Assembly: GCF_032854445.1 (NCBI RefSeq)
Contig: NC_088295.1
Location: forward strand, 81,946,644 to 82,010,643
DNA from: Liolophura sinensis
Lineage: Eukaryota; Mollusca; Polyplacophora; Chitonida; Chitonidae
Direction of reading: 5' to 3'
Length of the DNA: 64,000 nt
Part shown: piece by piece, positions 36,763 through 48,840 of the stretch
How positions within the stretch are numbered: the stretch's first letter is position 1
How the letters are laid out: every line of letters starts with the position of its first letter
The notes under the pieces: model-generated
What the model was told of the DNA's origin: nothing
Database searches by the model: none
Seen by the model: the letters and a program-made list of their open reading frames with translations, nothing else
Made by a program: the position numbers and the translations under genes

Positions 36763-37062
36763 AAGAATGAATGAATGCTTGGGGTTTACTGTCGTACTTA
36801 GCAATTTTTCAGTCACACGACTACAAGGAGCCATTAGCTGTTTGTATATATACTGTGTCTTCTTGAGTCCATGCTGCCGAAGTGCTGCCTTCACTGAGGT
36901 ATCAAGTCGAAGACACCAGATATAACACTTCACCCAGTCACATCATACTGACACCGAGTCAACCAGTCACGTTTCCTTGATCTAACCCCATCAGTGCTGG
37001 GCGCCAAGCGAAGCAGAAACAAGTACCATTTTTTAAAGTCTTTGGTATGAACCGACATTCGA
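36763..37062 (-). repeat. Second SINE family, nearly full length, minus orientation
   Basis: Starts with GAAT repeats and 'ggggtttactgtcgtactta', continues 'caatttttcagtcacacgac', 'ccgagtcaaccagtcacgtt', 'gtgctgggcgccaagcg' and ends in 'aaagtctttggtatgaaccg'. The same 3'-to-5' landmarks occur at the right end of the window in the other orientation, where the tRNA-like head is visible. Unrelated in sequence to family 1. Confidence 0.7.
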
Positions 37063-37541
37063 GTAAAATCACAGTATAGTTAACCTATTACAACAATGGT
37101 TGTACGTGTACAACACTTCTGCACTTCACGTTAAACACCCATTGTACATATTACATGTACATGCAGCCCAAAAAGCACCAGCAGACCACCATATCGATAA
37201 ACTGACCCCAAAATTCAGACAGAGTAATACATTCATACACAATATGACATAATGACTCCCGTCTTTGACAGACCAAACAGAATTGACTGTCTGTCTCCAT
37301 GTTTTATCCTGTATAGATATTTGTTACAATGGAGCGCTTGATGCAACAGGCTAAACAGAAATGCTCTAAGTTTACTCACATAAACTTACATTATTATATT
37401 ACTCCCTCTAACCAGACGTTTTCATGCAAATGGGATGGCTTGTCCGAGACTATAGTAAGACAAGTCACTCCCAGCTGCGCTCCACCTAGATGTAGGTGCA
37501 CATGAAAAATAAAAAAATGACAATGTAACAGCGTCGCGTTT

Positions 37542-37931
37542 AAACTTTACAAAAATAATAACAGAGACTGACCATAGACAAAAGAGGGTTGTTCCGGTAA
37601 ACGCTAAAACTTTACAAAAATAATAACAGAGACTGACCATAGACAAAAGAGGGTTATTCCGGTAAACCCTAAAACTTTACAACAATAATAACAGAGACTG
37701 ACCATAGACAAAAGAGGGTTATTCCGGTAAACGCTAAAACTTTACAACAATAATAACAGAGACTGACCATAGACAAAAGAGGGTTATTCCGGTAAACCCT
37801 AAAACTTTACAACAATAATAACAGAGACTGACCATAGACAAAAGAGGGTTATTCCGGTAAACGCTAAAACTTTACAACAATAATAACAGAGACTGAACAT
37901 AGACAAAAGAAGGTTATTCCGGTAAACGCTA
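37542..37931. repeat. Six-unit tandem repeat, 65-bp unit
   Basis: 'aaactttac' starts recur at 37542, 37607, 37672, 37737, 37802 and 37867, an exact 65-bp spacing. Units are nearly identical and differ mainly at the end: 'aaacgct' in units 1, 3, 5, 6 and 'aaaccct' in units 2 and 4, suggesting spread as pairs. Confidence 0.95.
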
Positions 37932-38549
37932 AAATTCAGGCTGGACAAGATTTGTAAATCTGATGTCAAGATTTGAAAGAAAGCAGTAAACAGAACTATT
38001 GTAGTCCATGAATTATTGTTCTTGTAGAAGTAATTTTATCACGTTGTTGAATACGAGTTGTGAATTTGAGCTGATCAAATATTCAAAATGAAACAGAAAA
38101 CAGTACAATAGAGGAGTTTCCTTTAGGAAGTTCTCAAGTTCACAAACATTCAGATTCTCAATCTTCTCCATCATTCCCCCACTCTAAATTACTTCTTATA
38201 ACACTGCTTATGAATGTGGTCACATGATACAGTAAGCCTTTTTCTACCTTCAATGATAAAAAAGTTCGAACTGGAAGCTCCCCTATTATGTAATTCATCA
38301 AATATGGTCATCCCAGTTATAAGCTGAAGTAATTATAACACGTTTTGGGCTTCCGGAAAAGAGTGGTGCCTGTCGCTGGAGCCTCGGCCAACAGTAGGAC
38401 ATGGCTCAAACTCCACACAGCGACACATAATAAGTATAATTTTGATTAAGACAGGAGGCAATGTCAAATCCGTCTCAGGAAGCAACGAAATTATTTTCAT
38501 TTGGGACAAGGCTGATAGTAGATAGTCACTGGGCACTCAGGTTTACTTT

Positions 38550-38640
38550 AGCCGTACTTCCGACCACCATCATGTAAGTGAAAAATTCTTGAGGACTGGT
38601 AGGCTATATGGCGTTAAAGTACATTATTCCATCAATCGAT
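38550..38640 (+). repeat. SINE tail fragment
   Basis: 'ccgaccaccatcatgtaagt', 'gaaaaattcttgaggact' and 'tatggcgttaaagtacatta' resemble the family 1 3' end, with insertions. Confidence 0.45.
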
Positions 38641-38689
38641 TTGTCGTGGACAGGGAATTTCTATATTCCCAGTCTTTATTGTTCGTGTG

Positions 38690-38830
38690 GCCTTTGTGAC
38701 ATACGTGGTACAGGTCGTCAGTAACCAAAGACACGTGGTATACCCATTGTACACTCATAAAACTGACAGCACTCACAAAAGTGAACATTTCTTGAACGTG
38801 GCATTAAATAACACCCATTCACTCAATTAT
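38690..38830 (+). repeat. Diverged SINE-related element (variant central domain)
   Basis: 'acgtggtacaggtcgtcagt', 'gtggtatacccattgtacac' and 'aacgtggcattaaataacac' followed by CATT repeats match the 17.6-kb element in the same order. Confidence 0.4.
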
Positions 38831-39854
38831 TCAATCAGCCAGGGAACATAAACGATGACCTATCCACCAAACCTTTCGCTTGTATGAAGTGTTAAGCAGA
38901 TAATCTGTGATCTGAATCAAATGATAATGTTGCGTAGCGATAGAGACTATATCTACGTTGTCAAGGATAGACAGATAATGAAGCCCGGTGTGTACCCACA
39001 GGGGCCAGGTTCAAGAAGCTCACTTAGCAAAGTAAGCACTTACCTACTATGACAATATATGTTGTACAGATATAAAGTGCAGATAGCTAAGGGCAACTTA
39101 AGTTAGCTTCATGAAACCGGCCCTTGCTCATGATGTCCTGACGATCTGGCTAAGTACATGTAGCCGATACAGGATCCACTCCAATGGATTGCAATACTAC
39201 TGTTTAGTATATAGTTACGACAGGAAAAGTCTCTCTTTAAGTAAATTTGTCACAAACTACATTACACATCTCTGCACTACACGCACAATACAGGCAGTAC
39301 GCTATGACAGATATGCACTGAGCAGATATGCACGTAACCATATATTCCTGGCTGTTTACGAGGAGGGTGTGTATAAAGCATCTCGTTATTCAAATGACAT
39401 ATCGCAATCTATGAATAATGTGAAATGAGTATAATACTAAATACGCTCGCCATGTAACAAAAGAACAAAACAAAAGCAGTGTTCTAAAACCTAAATGGTC
39501 ACGACATGTCTGCGATATTTTCTATGTGGCGTTAAGACAAAACACATTCGTTCCAAAACGTACTCTGCATTATACGTGTCATTTTCGATGGTCTTTAGCG
39601 TGAGCGGGATCAAAAAGTGTCGCAAATGTGTCTGATTTTTACCAATTGGGAATTTCTAGGTTTTCATAACGTTATTGAAATATAGTTTGAGACATAAAGT
39701 TTGAGGTAAATAAAACTTGAAAATTTCTTTCTGATCACTTTGACTCTATTTATTTGTCATTTTATGACCAAGGGTTGAAATTTTGATATGTTGATATGGT
39801 TGATATGGTGAAGCGAAAGTTTCGAAATATATATTTCAAAGTTTTGTACACTGT

Positions 39855-41000
39855 ACTAACCGTGTACCAGTGTCATATTAATAACTATTTGCCGATGTCG
39901 TACTAAACGTCTGCCAGTGTCATATTGAAAACCGTATGTTGATGCCATATTGCTATAATTGTGTACAGATACCATAGTATTAAACGTGTTCCGTTGGCAT
40001 ATTGGTATACCCATGTGCAGATACCATAGTACCAACCGGGTGTTGATGTCATATTGATTAGCCTTAGCTGATGTTATATTGATAACCCTGTGTCGATGCC
40101 AATGTCATGTTGATAACCGTTTGTCGATGTCATGCTAACCGTGTGTTGATACCGTATTGATAACCCTGTGTTGATGTCATATTGATAGCCCAGTGTAGGT
40201 ACTGATAGCCCTGTGTTGATGCCAAACTGATAAGCCTGTGTTGATGTCATATTGGTAACTTTGGATGATGCCATACTGATAACCCTGTGTTGATGCCAAT
40301 ATCATATTGATAACCGTTTGTCGATGATATACTAACCGTGTGTTGATGTCATATTGATAACTCTGTGTTGATGCCATATTGATAACCCTGTGTTAATGTC
40401 AGTGTCATATTGGTAACCGTTTGCCGATACCATACTAACCGTGTGTTGATGTCATACTGATAACCGTGTGTTAATGTCAGTGTCATATTGGTAACTGTTT
40501 GCCGATACCATACTAACCGTGTGTTGATGTCATATTGATAACCCTGTGCTGATGTCATATTGATAACCCTGTGCTGATGTCATACTGATAACCTTGTGTT
40601 GATTCGAATATCATATTGATAACCGTTTGTCGATGCTATACTAAACGTGTGCTGATGTCATATTGATAACCCTGTGCTGAAGCCAAATCGATAACCCTGT
40701 GTTGATGCCATATTGATAAAGCTGTGTTGATGCCAAATAGATAACTCTGTGTTGATGCCAGTGTCATGGTGATAACCGTTTGTCGATGCCATACTAACCG
40801 TGTGTTGATGTCATATTGATAACCGTTTGTCGATGCCATACTAACCGTTTGCTAATGTCATATTGTGTTGATACCATTGTTATAACCGTGTGCAGATACC
40901 ATAGTACTAAACGTGTGTCAATGTTATACTGATAACCCTGTGTTTATGCCATATTGCTATAACCCTGTACAGATACCACAGTATAAATCGCGTGCGGATG
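39855..41000. repeat. Minisatellite, 25-bp unit, about 45 units
   Basis: Variants of 'tgataaccctgtgttgatgc' + 'catat'; clean 25-bp spacing is seen at 40541/40566. Some units are replaced by 'taaccgtttgtcgatgccat' + 'actaaccgtgtgttgatg', so two unit types are interspersed. Frames through it are repeat artefacts. Confidence 0.92.
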
Positions 41001-42071
41001 ATGAACTCAACTGGTTTCGGCAAATGTTGTGCCCAACGGATCACCCTGTCTAATTCAAGGCTGGTACATCGATTTAGTAATGAAACAGGACTCTGAATCC
41101 AAAAGTTGCCCTTTTTCTGCTGAATTACGACATCAAATCAAAGGCATTGAACACTCCGCTCTCTATAAATCTTGCTCTAAACAGCTCTCCGGCTTATTCT
41201 TTTTGTATTTACCCTAGCTCAAGTACTTTTTCGGAATCAAAAAAGCCCGGCTTTCGACAGTTATAGATTCGTCTGCAATCTATTTCTCCTACTTTGACCT
41301 GCTTGTGTCAGTCTTAAGCATAGACCTCACGCGAATTATATATAATCCATTGTTGATTTCATTTATAAAGTGTCATTTTCCGTCTCTACATGTATCTGCA
41401 CCACCGTTAAATGCATGGTTAAATGCTTTTGATACGATCGTGTATATATTTCATTGCTGCACTGTTTCTAATGACGTAAGCTAGCTGGAAGCTCAATTCA
41501 TACATGCAGGCGTATGTTTTTCGAAGACGTTGGAGAGAATCCAAATGTAATCTGCACATACATTGGAAATCGAAGTGTATCGTACCTGAAACCTCTATAG
41601 TCTGTTAAGTGTCACGTCCTCCATGATCCACTTTTATGTTTTTATAAGCATTTATCGTGATGATACTGACCTAAGTTCTTACCGCAGTCAAGAAATGTTA
41701 GCATAAACACACTTATCTGAAGTGGGCGTTGAATGACTGATCACTGAAGTTTGTGCCACCTGTATTCAAACATTCCAACTAGACCCAACCACGGCCGCTT
41801 TCCAAAAGCACTGAAATGCAGCCAGGTATTTCATCCCGATCGATATCAATCAAATCGGTTTTAGTCAATGCATTGCATGCTCCAGTAAAATGATCAACAA
41901 GGCGTTGGCAATGCACGCGTCCTGTGTAGACATAGACTAAGAAGACATTAATCGAAGCCTTGGTTATCTTGGACAATAAAAGAGAAAATATTGTTGCTTG
42001 TTTCATTGGTGTCTTACATTTATATTCTGTCACGCTTTCGATCTCACCTCTACTCGCATTTTCATACATAT

Positions 42072-42230
42072 TTTTGTTCTTTCAAGGAGAAGAAAACCTA
42101 AAAACATGACACTATAGGTTGAAATGAGCACATTTTTTTTTATCTGGTAGTGCCTGCTGCATAAGTTTGCCAATTTTCCTCGCCATACACGTAAAGCCCG
42201 AAAACGGCAAAGCTGGCATAAATCGTTAGA
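42072..42230 (+). repeat. Dispersed repeat, copy B
   Basis: Counterpart of the 6.2-kb repeat: 'atctggtagtgcctgctgca', 'ccatacacgtaaagcccgaa', 'acggcaaagctggcataaat'. The two copies are 36 kb apart. Confidence 0.7.
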
Positions 42231-42524
42231 GAGTTACAGGGCTCACAAACGTCATCATCTTTTCCGCCAATTTGGTACAGATAAGATTTTGCAGGACATA
42301 TCCGCTGCAAAAATTTTATACTGAAAATGTCTTAATCGTACTTTAGAAGAGAGATAAGAAAACACTTTTTCAACATTACTGGGATCATAGCACGACAATG
42401 TCTCCCAATACCAACATATTTATAGTGCTACCTCACTGAAGTACCATGCCAAAGAAGCCAAACACGACACCTGGCCTCCACATTTTTCTAACACCCGGCC
42501 GATTAATAGATGGTGCATTCCTCA

Positions 42525-42615
42525 TATACTGAGCGCAAAGCGAGGTTATAGATGTTGAAGTCTTCGGTATAGGGTCCCGGATTTACCGGATGCTCTATCC
42601 ACTAAGGCGACGTAG
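42525..42615 (-). repeat. Possible tRNA-derived fragment
   Basis: The minus strand reads 'gggctacgtcgccttagtgg' + 'atagagcatccgg', like a tRNA or SINE head with an A box, but the B box ('gggaccctatacc') is poor and no cloverleaf closes. Probably a SINE relic. Confidence 0.25.
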
Positions 42616-44776
42616 CCCATGACAATGTTGTGTTTCTCTCACTACTTTTTCAACTCCAGTACAATGTACTGATTATCGACAAAATTACGCAAATTCTATT
42701 TCGTTCAGTGAAATCCGACAATATCTAAATGTATCAAGCCAACATAAAATCCATATCAATAAAGTAATTTATTGTTCATTATGTTAAATCAATTAAAGTG
42801 CATCTTATCTTATAAAAAGACAAAATTCGACGAGAAATACAGACAGCTACAATTTTCCACTAATTTGTATACACCGGAATTCCTCAACATCTTGGCATGT
42901 GACAAAGCATCTTTCAACGCAATTTATGCACATTTATAACTAGATTTTGGAGGCAAAATTATATTGGTTGGGTTGGCCAAATTCAGGGCTTTACAAAAAG
43001 TAAAATCGTATTAGTCTACACAGAATAGAGCCATAGTAATTAAACGCTTGATTAAACACCTTGCAGATATGCGAAAAGGTTGAAGAATTACTGTAACGAA
43101 CGACCTCATTTAGCTGTCCATGAATAAGAATGCACTGCAAACTTTCCGTCGGTATCTTCATCTCAAACATTGTGTATGACTTTTAAAAGATAAGTCAAAT
43201 ATGATCATAAAAAAGAAAAGACAAGCTGTCACAACGTCAAGCAAATATATCTGTATAGAATATGGTCTGGCATGCTCATACAGGGCTATATGTATTTACA
43301 GGTCTGACAGGATGCAATGAAACTCACTGCAAGCTTTCATATCATTCTACACGGTCCTGTTTAAGAAAGCTATTTCCAGCTTAGGTCTGAAATAGCGGAA
43401 ATTACTCAAAAATATATGCATCAAATGAATGAAATTTTGACAGCCGATTAATTCTGTGGTTGTACAATTTCAGCCAAGTTTGAGCACCCAGCCTCAAATA
43501 TTTTGTTTTGTAAGTAAAATTAAAGGTTTGGATTAAGATTTGGACGAAAGGGCAAAATGGCTAAAATCTTATGAAGCCGGTCCCAGGCCACTATGTAAAG
43601 AAGTTTGTTTGAGTCATTCTTGCATTGCCTGTGAAATACTTCAACCATGCGGTGACATTACTCATTACTACTGACATTACTTTGTCTTCCACTCTTCATT
43701 TATGTTTCATTCCCTGCACCCAATGAGCCGCAAAATAAACAGTTGAAAATGGACAATATTACACAGATGAGCAAAATCCAAGATCAAATGTTATCTATCC
43801 TCGCTAAATACATGTGCATCTATATTTAGAGTATTTTCTCTGATTCCCAGATGAAGTTACCAAACCGATATTTGGAGCCCAAAATGTCTTCTTGTTAGCA
43901 AAGGGATCAAAGAAAATATTCTAACTAAAGTCACTTAAAAAGATTGAAAAAAAAAATACAAAAATATTTTCAAATGATACTTCAAATGTCCTTTTCATCG
44001 CCCTGTTGGTCAAGAATAAGTGAATAAATTACTGAAAATTTTTAAGGTAAGCTGTATCATTTTCAGTAAAGGAAAGTTGCTTAGAGAAATGGCTGTATAG
44101 CTATACTTTACACTGACTTCACTTCCACAGGTCATAAACAAACAATAGCTAAACGGAGATCATCTGCCTCATGCATGGGTCTGTAGGCTTCACAACATAT
44201 GTCTACAGGACGCTGTTACACACAACTGACGTATCATATAATATCCATAACAATGAAAAATATATGACATGTGTATAATATATCCATACTTGCAAAGAAT
44301 TCGTGTTCTAATATTAAATATCTTAAATGAATGAGTAAGGCACATCATAGTCTGCATGACTTGTAGTGCACAATTTCTATATGAATACCGTTCACAACAG
44401 AGGGATTGTTCATATGACTGCTTTCTCTGAAGTAAGTAAATCAAGACGTTGACTGAGCAGTTTCATCTCATAAGTATCTTAACCAAGCATTTAATTGCCA
44501 TAATAACAATCTCAAATTCCTAATATTTGACTAAAGCTAAATGTAATAACTACTGTCAACAATTTGACCCTTGTCGAATATAATGTTAATATTTTACATC
44601 CTGAGGCATACGGAATTCTGTCAAATGAACGACAGTACCAATAATGAAATAAAACGTGCTGTGTTTGCGATTCCTTAATAAATAACAAAATGGCGTGGGA
44701 TCTTGTTCGACACATGTACATTTTCACCAGTGTCTTGCATTTCAATAAATACAACGATGTTAAAAGTCGATGAGTT

Positions 44777-44782
44777 TTATTG
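44777..44782 (-). promoter_or_regulatory. Polyadenylation signal AATAAA for the GPCR
   Basis: A canonical AATAAA on the minus strand about 45 nt downstream of the receptor stop codon. Position and strand fit a short 3' UTR. Confidence 0.5.
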
Positions 44783-44826
44783 CTGCACCGGTCCAAAGCA
44801 ATGGTATCATTTTCACGCTTGGTCTC

Positions 44827-45987
44827 TCAGCCTTCTTGTGGTACCATCTTAATGGATTCCCCTTTCGTAAAAGTCTCGCGATAAGAACTCATCCGCGAGC
44901 TCCATGTAAGTTGTCGGGGGTACGTTGGGGTGCGGCAAGACTTGCCCCGAATCAGGCGCAAGAAGGTTTCGCGAAACTTTGCACCGGAACAAAAATACAG
45001 GAAAAAGTTTACAGCATGATTGGTATCCTCCAGGGTTTGAGCCATTTCCACGAAAAAGTAATCCTCCACGAAGGATTCGAGACCAGCATTGCTGTAATGT
45101 CTGAACAGGGTCAAGATGACCATTAAAAGTTCAAGTAGAAGGAATACAAACGCTGTGGTGAGCAACATGGCCGTCATCCGGGACGGCGCTTGGTAACGGC
45201 CTCTTGTTCTGAAGCCGTTCACTTTAACCTGTTGCCCGAATCTCCGTGCCTTCCTCAACCCAAATATGATCAAGATGTTGGTGACAAGAATTAGGGCGAA
45301 AGGTAAGATGATATAAAGTATAGGATGAAGTTTCTTGAGCACGGCCCTAGCGACGTCATATCTCAATCGGATGACGCAAACAGGCCCGTAGTGATCGTGA
45401 TCCAGTCGGGCGTATAGCCAGAATGTCCAAACACTAGGGCCGATGAAAATCAAGGATCCAATGACCAGGAACAGAACTGCATGTCGCTTTGTGGATACAA
45501 GGGATACGCGCAGCGGAAACCACACGGCAACAAAGCGTTCCAGGGATATAACAACGATCAGCCAGCTTGCGGAGTACTGGGCGAAGAAGAACAAAAATAG
45601 CATGAGTCCACAGGAAACCTCTTGGGGAAGGGAAGGATATCTGACCAGATGGACTGCCAGAAGCTTACATAGCAGGCACACGGTATCTGTGACAGCCAAA
45701 GTGGCAATGTAAATAGATGTGGACGTGATGGGCTTCATGCTGCAGATGGTAATGAGAGCCACCGAGTTGCCCAGTAGCGCCACCGCTGTCAGGATATATG
45801 TAGAGTAAGTGTCCAGCCATTTCGCAATCTTAAAACGGGTTAAATGCGCTATAGCCAGAATACCGTCCGTGGAATTTTCTATGGACAGGCTATGTGTTGT
45901 GTTCTCGAACCAGACTGTGTCATAAGCACGAAGGGTACTATTGTCCACCTGGGATAAGAATGGTTCATATGCCTCAGTCGTATTCAT
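44827..45987 (-). CDS. Rhodopsin-class G-protein-coupled receptor, peptide-receptor-like, 386 aa
   Basis: Plasma-membrane seven-helix receptor in a single coding exon. The frame is open up to a GTG at 46035, but the first ATG is at 45987, followed by MNTTEAYEPF. The N-terminus has four N-glycosylation sequons (N2, N16, N29, N38). TM1 is about 61-83 with GNS (73-75); TM2 about 92-115 with LAVTD; Cys126 before TM3 and Cys204 in loop 2 can form the usual disulfide; TM3 ends in ERF (150-152), a DRY variant; TM4 169-193; TM5 220-245; TM6 270-297 lacks the CWxP motif; TM7 has NFFLY (327-331) in place of NPxxY, then CSGAKFRETF. The missing CWxP and the TNHAVNFFLYF style recall FMRFamide-receptor-like orphan receptors expanded in lophotrochozoans; the ligand is unknown. 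The tail is Ser/Thr-rich. An AATAAA lies at 44777-44782, about 45 nt past the stop. A broken relative lies at 35.8-36.1 kb. Confidence 0.93.
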   Translation of the reverse strand: MNTTEAYEPFLSQVDNSTLRAYDTVWFENTTHSLSIENSTDGILAIAHLTRFKIAKWLDTYSTYILTAVALLGNSVALITICSMKPITSTSIYIATLAVTDTVCLLCKLLAVHLVRYPSLPQEVSCGLMLFLFFFAQYSASWLIVVISLERFVAVWFPLRVSLVSTKRHAVLFLVIGSLIFIGPSVWTFWLYARLDHDHYGPVCVIRLRYDVARAVLKKLHPILYIILPFALILVTNILIIFGLRKARRFGQQVKVNGFRTRGRYQAPSRMTAMLLTTAFVFLLLELLMVILTLFRHYSNAGLESFVEDYFFVEMAQTLEDTNHAVNFFLYFCSGAKFRETFLRLIRGKSCRTPTYPRQLTWSSRMSSYRETFTKGESIKMVPQEG

Positions 45988-46171
45988 ATCTGCGGTGTTT
46001 AGCAAGTGTGCAAACTTAAGAAATGCATGGCTCACGCCGATGAAGAGGAATGGAGATATGGAGTGAAACTTTTGTCTTGGGAACCTCTCCTGTTCGCAGA
46101 GGTGTCTTATGTGTCAGCCAGCAGTAGAAAGCAGGGCTACTTGCCCATCTCACATGGTGGCGATGAATCAC
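45988..46171 (-). other. GPCR 5' leader in the coding exon, with splice acceptor and a 9-codon uORF
   Basis: On the minus strand 'tttctttacag' precedes GTGATTCATC, so the coding exon probably begins at 46171. The leader holds an upstream ATG at 46028 in another frame that reads MHFLSLHTC and stops at 45999, 11 nt before the receptor ATG. Such a uORF would be expected to lower initiation at the main ATG. The same acceptor context is preserved in the broken copy at 36064. Confidence 0.6.
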
Positions 46172-48482
46172 CTGTAAAGAAAACCAATATGAAATCAGTT
46201 GTTTGTCATTCGCAATGCTCTACCCTTTAAACAGGGCTAGTCGGTAACAAAATTATCGTCATGTTTTGAAATGTCATTCTGCAACAGCAGGTGATATTAG
46301 CGAGTGGGGTGGAGCGAAACGGCCAACAAAATCTGAGTCATTATTAATTAAACGTCTTTAAGGTGTGTAAAAAAAACACGTGCAGGTGTCACTCTGTCAC
46401 GTATCACATTCACGGCCATGGCTATGGCCATGATGAAAGGTGCTGTGACCAGAGCTCTTGATACTGACTTCCATGCAAGGCCGAAACAGTATATCAGTAA
46501 CGGTACACCCCAAGAGATAGCAATTTCTGATAGACTATGCATCATTTATTATTTGAGAGATGTACACAGCACATAAACCATCTGCGTGTGGTTCGAGGCA
46601 CGAAGCCAACTGACTGTGGTCCCAAACCTAGACACCCATTGGTAACATTAAGGGAAAATGACATCGGTGCCAAAATTCTAAGTTCATAAATTATTCCAAA
46701 AGTGTTTTCATGGTAGAAAATATCTGGAAAATTCCAAAGGTTATGTATCTTTTAAACATACTGATCCATTGTTTCTTTCGGCTAAAATGATAAATCATCA
46801 ATACCTCGTGCTAGTCATATTTGGCAAAACATTTGTAAATATAATATTTTATCCGAGTCTGCGATCTCTGCAACGACGAAACATTTGGCGCCTTGGAACG
46901 CGTGAGGACAATACATGTGAGGAGTTAGAAAACATTATATAGACATTTTTAAAATTTATTGGTTTCTTTATTTGACCGGTATTTCTACGCCAAAGTTACC
47001 ATGAGACGGAGGTCAGGTTTATGACTGGAGCGAAACGAACAGACTCTGTTGAAAACCACCATAACGCGCTTATGGCCTGGCAAAAAAAACAACAAACAAA
47101 AAAAAAAACACAAACTTGAGCTGGGTTCGAACCTGTGGCTAGGCTGTCCAAGGCGTAATGGAAATGGGCAGAATTTGTTCAAGTGGGCTGCCTCTCAGAT
47201 CGTTAAATGTCACTGTTATGATTATCTATAACTGTTGTATTAATATAATGGCGTAATTAGACATTGCAGGAAAATTTAGTTATTATCGTTTATGGGACAT
47301 TATTACGAATTTGCATCAGAGACTTTTTATGGGTTCAAGAATGGCGCACCGGTATGTTTTGCTCTTATATTAGCTTTAACAAACTAATTCTTATATGCAA
47401 ATGTATTCAACCATCTCTTTGAAAGATTATCATTTGAATCCGCAATTAACTTTCATAAGCAGCTAACCGCCATATATCCGTGAATATGGAACGTTCACAA
47501 AGTTATGTCCTCGCGTGTTAGCAATGTGCACTGTGCAACTTGTGGCGTGTTGAGGTAAGTTCACAGGAATTAAATACGGCCAGAAATGACAAATATTAAA
47601 ACGTAGTCAATCATTTGGTGATTTTCGCCCAGTCCCTGGCGAAAATTTCTCTAAAAAAGGCGGCACGAAATCAGATTTTATTTTTGTTATGCACATGTAC
47701 ATCCACAGGCTGCTTGAATTCTTTTTGAAAAATTTTCAAATATCCAACACCGTTTCTGCACAATAATTGGTACTAACTTACAGTACATGTCATCTATAGG
47801 AAGCCTTTCATCCAGAAATCGCCATATCCAGTCAATGATTAATGGTGCATGTTTCATCTTTCATCTTTCAGAAAGCTGAATTCAAGAACTATGTGTAACA
47901 TGATATATGCTATAGAGACTAGTTATTTCATACGACAATATCTCATGGAAACTTTACATAGGCCTTTATGTATATGTGAAATAATGTATAGGCCTACTGG
48001 GGTGTATATAGGACTACCGTAGTGGTTATAATTTTCACAAAAAGTACGCAGCATTTTTCATGTTACGGCACTCTTTGATCCTTCTCCACGTTAGGGTCTC
48101 GTAAAAACCACAATGCCTCGGAATGTTTTAATGAAGGTTTTCAACTAAGCTGTCAGTCGAAAACAAAACATTTCAACGAGTCGATCTAAAGTATTACATT
48201 TTCTGTCTTAACGGCCGACGTGACACTCATATTCCCTTTTCTAGAAGTAGAATTGGGTTATAATGATATAGCTTAGGACTGTTGTTTTGACTGAAGGTAA
48301 TGCTTGTGGACTAAAATGAACAATATGTGACCAAGATATATGGAATTATGGCATTATTTTAGCATTTCACGCGTTCAGAACGAATTGCACAACGTTATGC
48401 TATCCATGTCGGTATCTGTTTAGCGTGCAGGCATCGGATTTACTTCTATTTTCACTAAAATAGACTGACAAGTCGAGCTTAC
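46172..48482 (-). other. Probable GPCR 5' UTR intron
   Basis: Starts after the donor at 48483 and ends at the acceptor at 46171. No repeat of known family was seen. A plus-strand acceptor at 47872 leads to the short frame KAEFKNYV-stop. Confidence 0.4.
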
Positions 48483-48620
48483 CTCGTAGGTCTTTCTGGA
48501 ACCGAATCCTATAATCTGTCTAACAGTCTGGTTCACGGCGATTCTCTGACGTAAGACATCTGTCTCTGTCCTTAAATACGGAATGGTACAGGTGAGGTGT
48601 GACACGGATGTGGTGTTCAC
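48483..48620 (-). other. Probable 5' UTR exon of the GPCR gene
   Basis: The minus strand reads ACCTACGAG then gtaagctcg, a strong donor with its last exon base at 48483, pointing toward the GPCR acceptor at 46171 (intron about 2.3 kb). No ATG opens a long frame here, so it would be untranslated. A TATA-like 'TATTTAAGG' sits near 48577. The 5' limit is not visible; 48620 is an estimate. The link to the receptor is inferred from orientation and splice sites only. Confidence 0.45.
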
Positions 48621-48840
48621 CAGCAGGAGGAGGGACAGCTCCGCCCTTCACAATTCATATTAAGCTCTCATCAGCACGAATTAAAAACTACAAGGCCTGT
48701 TTCCCCCCAGAGGGCTGGCCTCGGTCTGCACCAGTCAAGTCCCAGCCTAGTTTTTTGTTTGGCCGCTACTGATGGTGAACATTCACAGTGCCGGGAGTGC
48801 CTGGGTTCACTGTAGTACGTCAGCCAGTGGCCCCTTGTGA
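48621..48840. promoter_or_regulatory. Possible bidirectional promoter
   Basis: The interval separates a minus-strand donor-bearing exon (GPCR side) from a plus-strand signal-peptide exon. It is visibly richer in G+C than the flanks and holds no repeat. Head-to-head arrangement at this distance is typical of a shared promoter. Inferred from gene layout only. Confidence 0.3.

Larger units (their letters stand above)
41001..44776. other. Non-coding region 3' of the GPCR
   Basis: AT-rich. Beyond the 42-kb dispersed repeat, a tRNA-like relic and two weak plus-strand exon candidates (43474-43509, 43851-43898) nothing was seen. Confidence 0.5.

Noticed and set aside
37542-37931. CRISPR-like regular repeats
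   Set aside because: Units are contiguous 65-mers without unique spacers, in animal DNA.
39111-39428. 105-codon plus-strand frame
   Set aside because: Coding-like in part, but no domain, no good acceptor or donor, and no partner exon.
40074-40839. Minus-strand frames rich in MTS/YQYDINT
   Set aside because: Translations of the 25-bp minisatellite.
43474-43509. 36-nt plus-strand micro-exon (PSLSTQPQIFCF)
   Set aside because: Phase fits the long-intron gene, but the donor lies in a T-run and several competing candidates exist; not listed as a gene part.
45988-46035. GPCR start at the GTG (46035), giving 402 aa
   Set aside because: GTG is not a normal eukaryotic start; the first in-frame ATG is at 45987.
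46348-46545. 65-codon hydrophobic minus-strand frame
   Set aside because: Lies in the GPCR UTR intron, no splice support or family resemblance.
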